Below are positions 13,842-21,212 of a stretch of DNA of 27,673 bases, piece after piece; within the stretch, counting starts at the first letter, position 1, and each line of letters begins with the position of its first letter. The stretch lies in assembly GCA_045576735.1 (NCBI GenBank), contig JAZNGZ010000067.1, forward strand, positions 1 to 27,673. The letters run 5' to 3'. Both the position numbers and the translations under genes were made by a program. The notes beneath the pieces are model-generated. The model worked only from the letters and a program-made list of their open reading frames with translations, was not told the DNA's origin and did not search any database. This stretch comes from RGIG4079 sp045576735. GTDB taxonomy: Bacteria; Bacteroidota; Bacteroidia; Bacteroidales; Muribaculaceae.

Positions 13842-14354
13842 TTATTGTTTTAATATTTCAATTACTTTTTCTGCATCAACGGCAGTTAATCCATTTTTTG
13901 AGGATGTTTGCACAAGATGCGACAACTGCTCAGCCAAGAAATAGTTTTCATCATCAATTACACAATAACTATATTTGCCCAACGCATTTTTTTCAAGCCA
14001 AGCATTAATCTCCAATCCCTTTGAATATCTCTCGGGCAAATGGAATGAACCACCTTCTATTTGGTCCAAATAATTGGTCATAATAAGAGAAGGTGTTATT
14101 GAGTAAATTTCCGATGGCAAATTACGTTCTTGCCACAACTCTTGCAAAAACTCCACTCCATACTCTTTCCACGATGAAGAAATTATGATTTTTGCTCCCG
14201 TTTGCTCTATTATTGCTTTTAGGTTTTGCAATGCATAAGGATCAAATCGCGTTCCAAATTTGTCATTTGAATCAAATCCATTCGTCTGCAAAAACTTAGT
14301 GTAATTCTCAGTGTTCAACACTCCATCAAAGTCTATAAACAGGTATTTATCCAT
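13842..14354 (-). CDS. HAD-family phosphatase, SAK-type
   Basis: A 170-residue haloacid-dehalogenase fold protein. Motif I is FIDFDGVLN (6-14) with the nucleophile D8 and acid D10, motif II is IIISSSWK (56-63), and motif IV is CVIDDENYF near residue 130. The form matches the HAD domain found in Swiss-army-knife RNA-repair proteins, which would act on nucleic-acid or nucleotide phosphates. It is the first gene of a minus-strand operon with a WYL regulator and the split glycosylase-fold protein, with a full promoter just upstream. The RNA-repair link is inferred from the domain type alone. Confidence 0.8.
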   Translation of the reverse strand: MDKYLFIDFDGVLNTENYTKFLQTNGFDSNDKFGTRFDPYALQNLKAIIEQTGAKIIISSSWKEYGVEFLQELWQERNLPSEIYSITPSLIMTNYLDQIEGGSFHLPERYSKGLEINAWLEKNALGKYSYCVIDDENYFLAEQLSHLVQTSSKNGLTAVDAEKVIEILKQ

Positions 14355-14375
14355 AACATTTATTGTTTTCGTTCA

Positions 14376-14405
14376 CAAATATAACAAAAACATCTGCAAT
14401 CTCAA
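14376..14405 (-). promoter_or_regulatory. Promoter of the HAD-WYL-glycosylase operon
   Basis: On the minus strand: TTG (14405-14403), 19 bases, TATATTTG (14383-14376), 22 bases upstream of the ATG at 14354. Good consensus match. Confidence 0.7.
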
Positions 14406-14445
14406 GGCATAAGTTTATTTTTAACTAAATAACTATATAAAACGC

Positions 14446-14488
14446 AACAACGGCTGATGCATGGGCTTCAGCCGTTGTTTTATTTTTT
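14446..14488. terminator. Terminator below the DUF3943 gene
   Basis: AACAACGGCTGA (14446-14457) pairs with TCAGCCGTTGTT (14468-14479). The T-run is better on the plus strand, but the only gene that reads into it is the minus-strand DUF3943 gene, where GCGTTTTATAT follows. Confidence 0.7.
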
Positions 14489-14548
14489 TGATATATCTCA
14501 AACCTTATTTTGCGACCTTTAGATTTGGTTCATATATCTTTCCAATCA

Positions 14549-16042
14549 CTAAAACACATATGTTGCCATCAAGCGTGCTGAGGTTGATTTGCTCTGCACA
14601 TCGGTGTAGTGGCGATAGTTGGTGTCGCGCCAGAAGTGTTGGAGAGAGCCGGTGAGGAACCAATGTTTAGCTAATTGATAATCGAGGCGTAGCTCGCTGA
14701 TATGCATCGAAGCTTGCGATTCGGCTCCTTGTGCATCGAGTGTTTTTATTTGCTCCTCGTCTAATGTGGTCAAATCTACATCGGGGTCAAATCCTTTCCA
14801 TGTAAACATACGATAATATTCATGCGACAATGTAGCCGAGAATTTATTTTTCTTAAACAAGGCATTGAGATTTACTTTTGTGCCAAATCCACTCGCTACA
14901 TTGTAATTACGGTCATTGAGTTGATAATAGTCGCTCAACACGCCTCCCATGAGAATTCCATTGACATGAGCCTCGGCCGAGAAGTCCCAATGACCCACAT
15001 TGAGTTGTTGGAACTGCATACCACAACCTGCCGATGCCGGAGTGGCAAACTTATAAGGCACTCGTTCGGTTTCTTCCGAAATAGTATCAGAGTCATAGAA
15101 ATCATAGTGTTGATACATACCTATGTTGAGCGTTGTATTTTCCTTTTCAACCAACCCGCGATTAAGCAATCGCCCTTTGATATTTAACTGTCCCAAAATA
15201 GGTTGTCCTTCCATCAAACTGAGACCACCACGCAAAGTAAAGAAATCATAAGGCCTACCATTATCCACGCTGAAACGGTCGCCATATTCTATATCAATCT
15301 GTGAGGTAAGGCCGATACCTTTATCAAACACATCACCTTTATACTTGATGTTGCGCGCACCTGCCGAAACGGCTATCGACATATTAGGGATACCAAATTG
15401 GCGACCACTCGTTGAGCGCTTGCGCCATGCATCACCATTAATCACACGAGTGAGTCCACGCATTGGCGACACAACAAACGCTCCAATCTCACGTCCCCAT
15501 CGCTCGCCTCCGGTAGCACGATCGTCAAGAATCAAATCGCTTGCACGATAGAACACTTCACCTATTGCCATACCGCCGATAGGAGTGGCGATAATATCGT
15601 TGGTCGAAGGATATTCACACTCCATAAACAATTCCCACATGGCACTACCGCCAAAGGCATACAACCCCGATTGCCAATAGTTGAAACCATTAGACCGTCC
15701 GGCATTGAAATACAAGTTGCCATGATAGGGGTGGAAAAACATATTTGTACCCAAATAATCATTATCCCATATAAAACCATGCTTAAAGTTTTGCTCTACC
15801 GAGTTCATGCTGATATAGGCAAAATCTCCTTCAAGCACATAGCGGTCAAAAGCCCACACACCGAGGTTCAACCCCACAACAGTTGCAGCCCCTTGCCAAA
15901 ACTTTTTCTTGCCATAATATTCCAAGTCAACACTATCGGGAGCCACTGCCGGCACCACATTATGGCGATAACCCAGTTGAGCCAACATCGATGCACTCGA
16001 CAAAATGGCACAAACAATAAGCGTCAGTAATCTATGTTTCAT
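14549..16042 (-). CDS. DUF3943 outer-membrane protein
   Basis: A 497-residue exported protein with a signal peptide ending SMLAQ. Residues about 70-180 are DUF3943: GFIWDNDYLGTNMFFHPYHGNLYFNAGRSNGFNYWQS, then a membrane-like ATPIGGMAIGEVFYRASDLIL. The second half is a run of amphipathic strands with alternating aromatic residues and ends in a terminal phenylalanine (ATYVF), the outer-membrane barrel signature. I start it at ATG 16042; the reading to 16075 would add eleven charged residues before the signal. Monocistronic, divergent from the ATPase gene at 16327. Function unknown; probably a porin-like or envelope-maintenance barrel. I found no convincing promoter box. Confidence 0.85.
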   Translation of the reverse strand: MKHRLLTLIVCAILSSASMLAQLGYRHNVVPAVAPDSVDLEYYGKKKFWQGAATVVGLNLGVWAFDRYVLEGDFAYISMNSVEQNFKHGFIWDNDYLGTNMFFHPYHGNLYFNAGRSNGFNYWQSGLYAFGGSAMWELFMECEYPSTNDIIATPIGGMAIGEVFYRASDLILDDRATGGERWGREIGAFVVSPMRGLTRVINGDAWRKRSTSGRQFGIPNMSIAVSAGARNIKYKGDVFDKGIGLTSQIDIEYGDRFSVDNGRPYDFFTLRGGLSLMEGQPILGQLNIKGRLLNRGLVEKENTTLNIGMYQHYDFYDSDTISEETERVPYKFATPASAGCGMQFQQLNVGHWDFSAEAHVNGILMGGVLSDYYQLNDRNYNVASGFGTKVNLNALFKKNKFSATLSHEYYRMFTWKGFDPDVDLTTLDEEQIKTLDAQGAESQASMHISELRLDYQLAKHWFLTGSLQHFWRDTNYRHYTDVQSKSTSARLMATYVF

Positions 16043-16200
16043 ATTTCTTCGTTTTATTTTCACAAAGGAAAACATATTTTTTATTTATTCAAAACAAATA
16101 ATATGAAATATTCTCTATCCTCATCATTTTGACCAACATATACCCTTTCCCAAGCAATCGCATCAAGACTCTTAGTTACAAAAACAATCATTTGTCTGCC

Positions 16201-16300
16201 ATTTTATCTTCTATACAAGATAAAAAGCGCCAATTTTATCTTCTATACAAGACAAAATCGCTTATTTTTATTGTTTATACAAGATAAAATTGTAAATTTG
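16201..16300 (+). promoter_or_regulatory. Three palindromes phased at 32 bp over the ATPase promoter
   Basis: Copies begin at 16201, 16233 and 16265, each built on TTTTATCTT and AAGATAAAA arms around CTATAC or TTATAC (the third has TATTGTTTATAC). The spacing is exactly 32 bp, three helical turns. The promoter is ATTG (16270-16273), 19 bases, TAAATTTG (16293-16300), so the third palindrome covers the space between the two boxes. This looks like cooperative repression of the gene at 16327. Confidence 0.8.
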
Positions 16301-16326
16301 CAGCATTAACAACAAAATAGATAGTT

Positions 16327-17583
16327 ATGAAACGGGAACTTTTTAAAACTATTATTATTGAAAACCAAGAGCTTGTGTCAAAAATCAAATTGACACCCCG
16401 CCCATTTGGATTTGAACCAAACGGGAATTATGTATTTGTAGGAGTTAGACAAGCCGGCAAATCTTATCTATTATATCAACGCATACAGCAATTATTATCT
16501 CAAGGACACAGCAAAGAGGAAATTGTTTATATCAATTTTGATGATGAGCGTCTGAGTTTAATGACAACCGATGATTTCGACTTGATAATACAAGCATATC
16601 TAAGCACATTCGACTCAACCCCCATTTTCTTCTTTGATGAAATTCAAAACATTCCTTATTGGGAAAAATTTGCTCGAAGATTGGCAAATGAAAAATATCG
16701 TATATATATCACCGGAAGCAATGCAAAAATGCTTAGTCGTGATATTGCCACTACATTAGGCGGTCGTTTTTGGTGCCAATATGTATATCCATACTCATTT
16801 GCTGAATATCTTAATGCTATTGGCATTAATCTTGGTAAAAATTGGACATACTCTCACCAACAAGCCGAAGTGGTAAAGACTTTTGATGAATATTTTTATT
16901 TTGGTGGATTTCCGGAGCTTCCCGATATAATTGCCAAACGTGCGTGGCTAAATAATATCTTCAGCAAAATATTTTTTAGTGATATTGTAGTGCGCAATAA
17001 TGTTCGTAATGAAAACGCTTTGCGATTAACTATTAAACGGCTTGCCGAATCAGTAAAACGACCAACTTCTTATAATCGTTTAGCGAATTTAGTAAAATCA
17101 ACCGGCATACAAGTTACCACTTCTACAGTCATTGATTTTATTAGACACCTCAAAGATGCTTGCATTGTATTCTCTATCGAAAACTTTGCTTCTAAATTTG
17201 TGGAAAAAGAATCTATAAAGAAACATTATTTTGTAGATAATGGTCTTTTGAACATATTCCTAACCGACCCCAACACTTCATTACTTGAAAACTTATGTGC
17301 CGCACATCTATATCGAAAATATGGCGAAGAATTATATTACTACAACCTAAATGTTGAAATAGATTTTTATCTTCCGGAACAAAGCATTGCATTACAAGCA
17401 TGCTACACAATGAGCGACCTAACAACAGCCGAAAGAGAAATCAACGCATTAGACAAATTAAACACTCGTTACCCTCTTAAAGAAGCCTACATTATAACCC
17501 GAGACGAAGAAAAACAAATCACAACTCCATTGGGCCTTGAAATTAAGATTCTCCCCATCTGGAAATGGTTGCTAATAGACTAA
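16327..17583 (+). CDS. AAA_14 / DUF4143 ATPase (second copy)
   Basis: A 418-residue ATPase with Walker A GVRQAGKS (39-46), Walker B IFFFDEIQ (100-107, D104 E105), sensor-like YITGSNAKMLSRDIATTLGGR (127-147) and a C-terminal DUF4143 domain with VEIDFYL...IALQACYT in place of the nuclease-like core. It shares architecture but little sequence with the first copy at 3419, so the two are different lineages. Starts at the ATG 27 bases after the promoter box, behind three phased palindromes. A related gene has decayed at 10768-10845. Function of the family is unsettled. Confidence 0.9.
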   Translation: MKRELFKTIIIENQELVSKIKLTPRPFGFEPNGNYVFVGVRQAGKSYLLYQRIQQLLSQGHSKEEIVYINFDDERLSLMTTDDFDLIIQAYLSTFDSTPIFFFDEIQNIPYWEKFARRLANEKYRIYITGSNAKMLSRDIATTLGGRFWCQYVYPYSFAEYLNAIGINLGKNWTYSHQQAEVVKTFDEYFYFGGFPELPDIIAKRAWLNNIFSKIFFSDIVVRNNVRNENALRLTIKRLAESVKRPTSYNRLANLVKSTGIQVTTSTVIDFIRHLKDACIVFSIENFASKFVEKESIKKHYFVDNGLLNIFLTDPNTSLLENLCAAHLYRKYGEELYYYNLNVEIDFYLPEQSIALQACYTMSDLTTAEREINALDKLNTRYPLKEAYIITRDEEKQITTPLGLEIKILPIWKWLLID

Positions 17584-17599
17584 AATTCAAAAAACATTG

Positions 17600-17631
17600 A
17601 AGTGTGGCAAAATTAAAAAATTGCCACACTT
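17600..17631. terminator. Inverted repeat between convergent genes
   Basis: AAGTGTGGCAA (17600-17610) pairs with TTGCCACACTT (17621-17631). On the minus strand it is followed by CAATGTTTTTTG, so it best serves the minus gene at 17673, and may end the ATPase gene too. Confidence 0.7.
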
Positions 17632-17672
17632 CCGTATTATTCAAATCAAAAAACACTTTTATCAAACTTCCA

Positions 17673-18089
17673 TTACTCTACTGATTGTAAGATAAATACC
17701 CTATAAATCCCGTATTTGTCGACAGTAAAAATTCCCTGACCATTTTCATTACTTAATGAAGTAGTTATCTCTATTTTATTAACCAAAGCATCATCCATAT
17801 TATAGATATATAGCATACTTCCACTCACCTTATATGTATATACAAAATCCCCATCAAGCGTACCAAACCAATAAAGCAATCCATCGGCAGGATTAAAAGC
17901 AATCCACTCTGTATCATTATAATTTGATGTCACCATTTCGCCATTCTCATATCTGCCATAAGAACCCAATACATACACATAATTATTTTCAACACTTTTT
18001 ACAGTCCATCTATCCCATGTCTCGGCACTAATTGTCATCGATACGATAGCAATACAAAAGAATAAAAAAGAAACTACTAATTTTTTCAT
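17673..18089 (-). CDS. Small secreted protein, lipocalin-like
   Basis: A 138-residue exported protein with signal peptide MKKLVVSFLFFCIAIVSMTISA, cleaved near residue 22; the Cys in it is not in a lipobox. The mature part is short beta-strand-like segments (WTVKSVENNYVYVLGSY, EWIAFNPADGLLYWFGT, FVYTYKVSGSMLYIYNMD) as in lipocalin-like domains. No named family. It stands behind pseudoknot leader copy C and a promoter box at 18199-18206, about 110 bases upstream of the ATG, so its leader is long. Confidence 0.75.
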   Translation of the reverse strand: MKKLVVSFLFFCIAIVSMTISAETWDRWTVKSVENNYVYVLGSYGRYENGEMVTSNYNDTEWIAFNPADGLLYWFGTLDGDFVYTYKVSGSMLYIYNMDDALVNKIEITTSLSNENGQGIFTVDKYGIYRVFILQSVE

Positions 18090-18119
18090 TATTTAATTTA
18101 TACAATTTATAATTATTGG

Positions 18120-18180
18120 GAGGTTCTATAAATTCAATTATCCATCAGCGAGTAGTCAGAACCTCATTAAGGCTACCGCT
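18120..18180 (-). promoter_or_regulatory. Pseudoknot leader, copy C
   Basis: Read on the minus strand: AGCGGTAG (18180-18173) pairs with CTACTCGCT (18155-18147) with one bulged T; GAGGTTCT (18165-18158) in the loop pairs with AGAACCTC (18127-18120). Loop lengths (7 and 2 bases) and the 19-base linker starting GATG match copies A and B. The start codon is 30 bases downstream. Confidence 0.6.
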
Positions 18181-18198
18181 AATGTGATTTTGTTTTTA

Positions 18199-18206
18199 CA
18201 AATTTA
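18199..18206 (-). promoter_or_regulatory. Candidate -7 box for the secreted gene with leader C
   Basis: CAAATTTA on the plus strand reads TAAATTTG on the minus. It would start transcription about 14 bases before pseudoknot stem 1. No convincing -33 box. Confidence 0.5.
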
Positions 18207-18335
18207 ATAAATCACCCTTATTTTGTGAAATTTATAACTATCATTAAATGAATATTAACGTTAGGCAACCTTGCCATTTTTAATCATGTAGCTAAATCAT
18301 TACAGCAAAAGGCCTTTAGACTTATAAATACATTA

Positions 18336-19136
18336 TTAATCATAATAATCTATATATATAGTATAGGTTTTATCAATAAAGGTCTTGCATTTTATCTTGA
18401 AACTTTGTATTTCTCCCGACTTAAATTTATAGTCATAAAACTTATACGTTGATTTTGACTTGTGCTCGCCTCTGTTGCTAAAATTTCCTCGATGGCTAGT
18501 GCGATTAACAGACTCTATTTTTGATGGTAAACGGTCTAAATAAACATTATCAACATACCATAGATCGAATATATGTCCAAAATCTTCACTAGGTATTAAC
18601 TTAGACACAATAAAGCCAAAATAATCAAATAGATAAGGCTGATAATAATAATCAGTATACTCATATTTAATATCATGATAATTCACATATATCAACTCTT
18701 TATTGTCGTTATGCACATCTTGTGCGCCTTCAATAACAATTGGATGGTTGCGCTCATTGTCTTCAGCAGTTTGATATGTACAATGCTCCTTATGATATCT
18801 ATCAATATGCCTATTAATATTAGTTGATAAGTTGCCTAATTCATAATTTTCAATAATTCCGAGATAATTAGTTGTATACACCCCTGTTTCTCTATTAGGT
18901 ATACAACTTAATTCAGTATTTTTACCTTTTATTGTATAATCACGATTATTAGTCCAACTTATGTTTAGTCCATTAACAGAAAAACCGGTAAAAGAGAGTC
19001 CAGAAACCGAATATTTAAATAAATACACATGTTGTTCCCCATCTTCATCAATCGCTGTAATTGTTTTGGGCATAGCAGCATTTACGCATAAACTACCCAA
19101 CAACATAACCAAAATATAAACGTATCTCATAATCAT
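18336..19136 (-). CDS. Secreted protein of unknown family
   Basis: A 266-residue exported protein with a signal peptide (MIMRYVYILVMLLGSLCVNA, or from the ATG two codons in). It is rich in Tyr and Asn, with short beta-like segments: HVYLFKYSVSGLSFTGFSVNG, IKYEYTDYYYQPYLFDYFGF, SKSTYKFYDYKFKSGEIQSFKIKCKTF. No domain is recognised. A candidate promoter box, TAATTTTG on the minus strand, is at 19268-19261, with a 14-bp palindrome at 19296-19309 upstream. Between 18090 and 18335 there is no further gene. Confidence 0.7.
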   Translation of the reverse strand: MIMRYVYILVMLLGSLCVNAAMPKTITAIDEDGEQHVYLFKYSVSGLSFTGFSVNGLNISWTNNRDYTIKGKNTELSCIPNRETGVYTTNYLGIIENYELGNLSTNINRHIDRYHKEHCTYQTAEDNERNHPIVIEGAQDVHNDNKELIYVNYHDIKYEYTDYYYQPYLFDYFGFIVSKLIPSEDFGHIFDLWYVDNVYLDRLPSKIESVNRTSHRGNFSNRGEHKSKSTYKFYDYKFKSGEIQSFKIKCKTFIDKTYTIYIDYYD

Positions 19137-19260
19137 TTATTTTTTGCATCGATAGCCTCTATATCTTTGCGTTTAAACTTGAAAACTTCTTAGAGACATA
19201 AAATGTAAAACATTTTAAAGAAGTGTTATTGTTATATATCATTATATTAATAATATGACA

Positions 19261-19309
19261 CAAAATTACAATTAATTTGAATTGAGAACTAAGTTTGGCA
19301 ACGTTGCCA
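19261..19309 (-). promoter_or_regulatory. Candidate promoter and upstream palindrome
   Basis: The box TAATTTTG (19268-19261, minus) is 125 bases upstream of the ATG. TGGCAACGTTGCCA (19296-19309) is a perfect palindrome upstream of it; a near copy, GGCAACCTTGCC, lies at 18264-18275 upstream of the next minus gene. Both are followed on the plus strand by ATTTTT. Confidence 0.45.
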
Positions 19310-19361
19310 TTTTTTCTTTTTAGTTCTTTACATCGTTATAGCCCAACTTACAATTTAGACA

Positions 19362-19530
19362 AATAAAAAAACGTGGGCTAAAACTTTGTCTGCATTCTCA
19401 GGTATCGCCAAACACCGTGTTACCAAACAAGTAAAAGCCCACGCCTATATAAGCGCGAGCATTAACTTCTACTCTTGGTAACATTCTAAAAATTGGCGAT
19501 TTTGAAAATGCAAGAATAAAGCTAACGCTT
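19362..19530 (-). ncRNA. ssrS: Structured RNA, candidate 6S RNA
   Basis: The strand minus shows a long imperfect hairpin: the 5' arm (about 19526-19474) pairs with the 3' arm (19432-19382) through TCGCCAA with TTTGGCGA, TGTTACCAA with TTTGGTAACA, and TTGCATT with AATGCAG, with an internal bubble. A terminator-like stem pairs CGTGGGCT with AGCCCACG (19443-19436 and 19379-19372), followed by a T-run (19371-19362). The rod shape, size and end are those of 6S RNA, which binds RNA polymerase, but I could not check this against a 6S covariance model. A TAnnTTTG box was not found upstream. Confidence 0.5.
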
Positions 19531-19604
19531 TTTATTTATATGTCTTTTTATACCGTTTTGTTACATAGGCACCTATTTTATTTGATAAAATATTATCTTA
19601 TTCT

Positions 19605-19645
19605 CATGATGCATTATGAATTATGAATTATGCATTATGAATTAT
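19605..19645. repeat. AT-rich dispersed repeat downstream of recA
   Basis: Repeats of ATGAATTATGCATTATGAAT, built on the palindrome ATAATGCATTAT. Related copies occur at 21133-21152 and 21183-21210 on the other side of recA. Such repeats are dispersed in intergenic regions of Bacteroidales. Confidence 0.6.
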
Positions 19646-19646
19646 A

Positions 19647-20786
19647 TTAAATGTCTTCCTCGATCATAAAATCATCGGGGAGTGATGTGTCGAAATCCAT
19701 GTCGATGTCATCTTTTTTTGCCTTTGTGGCTTTAGCTTGAGGAGCTTCGGCCTCGATAGGCTCTCCTTTCATGGCACGCATGATTTTTTCTTCGAGCTCG
19801 TCGGCAAGTTCGGGGTTATCGGCAATTACGCGTTTTGCGGCATCACGACCTTGAGCTAATTTTGTGCCGTTGTAGCTAAACCAAGAACCGCTCTTTGTGA
19901 TAATATCATATTCCACACCGAGGTCGATGATTTCGCCCGATTTAGAGATACCTTCGCCAAACATAATATCGAATTCAGCACGTTTGAAAGGAGGCGCAAC
20001 TTTGTTTTTCACCACTTTCACTTTTGTGTGACGGCCGAGCACATCTTCGCCATCTTTGATAGTAGTGCTTGAACGGATATCGATACGCACCGATGCATAG
20101 AATTTCAACGCATTACCACCGGTTGTGGTTTCAGAAGGGCCAAACATCACACCAATCTTTTCACGCAATTGGTTGATGAAGATACAAGTGGTATTGGTAC
20201 GTGAGATTGTACCTGTGAGCTTACGCATAGCTTGCGACATCAAGCGCGCTTGCAATCCCATGCTGCGATCGCCCATATCTCCTTCGATTTCGCTTTTAGG
20301 AGTAAGAGCGGCCACTGAGTCGACTACAAGGATATCAATTGCCGATGAACGGATAAGTTGTTCGGCGATTTCGAGAGCTTGCTCACCATTATCGGGCTGA
20401 GCGATAAGAAGATTTGCCACATCTACACCAAGTTTTTCGGCATAAAAGCGGTCGAAAGCATGTTCCGCATCAATAATAGCAGCGATACCGCTATTCTTTT
20501 GTGCTTCGGCAATTGCATGAATTGCAAGTGTGGTTTTACCTGATGATTCAGGACCATAGATTTCGATGATGCGTCCACGAGGGAACCCACCCACACCAAG
20601 TGCATGGTTAAGACTTATCGAACCGGTAGAAATCACCTCTACATCTTCCACTACTTCATCGCCGAGTTTCATCACAGCACCACGACCATAATCTTTTTCA
20701 ATACGAGCCATTGCTTGCGACAACGCTGCCAATCGTGCATCTTTAGGATTGGCTTCGGCTGTTTTCTTTGTTGTTTGTTTTGCCAT
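19647..20786 (-). CDS. recA: Recombinase RecA
   Basis: A 379-residue RecA, the ATP-dependent strand-exchange and LexA-coprotease protein. Walker A is GPESSGKTT (78-86), Walker B ILVVDSVAAL near 152-161, and loop and core motifs LREKIGVMFGPSETTTGGNALKFYASVRIDIR follow. The C-terminal tail after about residue 345 is rich in Ala, Lys and finally acidic residues (DDIDMDFDTSLPDDFMIEEDI), as in RecA generally. Promoter box TATCTTTG is at 20834-20827. I saw no LexA-type operator. It is a single-gene transcript. Confidence 0.97.
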   Translation of the reverse strand: MAKQTTKKTAEANPKDARLAALSQAMARIEKDYGRGAVMKLGDEVVEDVEVISTGSISLNHALGVGGFPRGRIIEIYGPESSGKTTLAIHAIAEAQKNSGIAAIIDAEHAFDRFYAEKLGVDVANLLIAQPDNGEQALEIAEQLIRSSAIDILVVDSVAALTPKSEIEGDMGDRSMGLQARLMSQAMRKLTGTISRTNTTCIFINQLREKIGVMFGPSETTTGGNALKFYASVRIDIRSSTTIKDGEDVLGRHTKVKVVKNKVAPPFKRAEFDIMFGEGISKSGEIIDLGVEYDIITKSGSWFSYNGTKLAQGRDAAKRVIADNPELADELEEKIMRAMKGEPIEAEAPQAKATKAKKDDIDMDFDTSLPDDFMIEEDI

Positions 20787-20826
20787 TGTTCTATATACTT
20801 TTTATTATTGTTTCGTTTTTACATCA

Positions 20827-20834
20827 CAAAGATA
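20827..20834 (-). promoter_or_regulatory. Candidate -7 box for recA
   Basis: CAAAGATA on the plus strand reads TATCTTTG on the minus, 41 bases upstream of the recA ATG. The -33 box is poor. Confidence 0.5.
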
Positions 20835-21075
20835 AGTCATGTTTAGGGCAATATTTTTGCCCACGTTGGTTAAATTATGCTTATTTTGCGATTTATCTTT
20901 CCGTAAAGTTAGTGAAAAACGTTGATAACAACAAGAAATATCGTGTCTTTTAAATTAATTCAAAAAAAAATCACAACCTCAGTAAACTTTTTATCGCAAC
21001 CATTGTTTTAATATCAGATAGCAAAATTACTTTTTCCATTGCAAGAAATGTGATAATGATTGGTTTATTAGCTTT

Positions 21076-21106
21076 ACGGGGCGATGTTGTGATAACATTG
21101 CCCCGT
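21076..21106. terminator. Hairpin in the recA to DUF1573 gap
   Basis: ACGGGGC (21076-21082) pairs with GCCCCGT (21100-21106), with an inner ATGTT/AACAT. No clear T-run follows on the minus strand, so it may be a processing or weak termination site for the DUF1573 operon. The rest of 20835-21212 holds the AT-rich repeats at 21133-21152 and 21183-21210 and no gene. Confidence 0.45.
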
Positions 21107-21132
21107 CGAAGTTTTCAGAAAATCTCCTAAAT

Positions 21133-21210
21133 CATGAATTATGCATTATGAACCCCGAAGAGTTCAACAGGCTTGCCCGAGTTAATTATGAATTATGCAT
21201 TATGAATTAT
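21133..21210. repeat. AT-rich dispersed repeats upstream of recA
   Basis: Copies of ATGAATTATGCATTATGAA at 21134-21152 and 21187-21205, separated by a GC-richer stretch. They match the repeat at 19605-19645. Confidence 0.6.
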
Positions 21211-21212
21211 TA

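Noticed and set aside
14822..16030. Plus-strand readings opposite the DUF3943 gene
   Set aside because: Antisense to a gene with a signal peptide, domain and terminal Phe; no promoter or domain of their own.
16201..16290. CRISPR array
   Set aside because: Three 25-base repeats at 32-bp steps leave only about 7 bases between them, the repeats are palindromic over a promoter, and no cas genes are present.
19647..20834. SOS box in front of recA
   Set aside because: No clear palindromic LexA-type site near the promoter box; Bacteroidota often lack a recognisable one.
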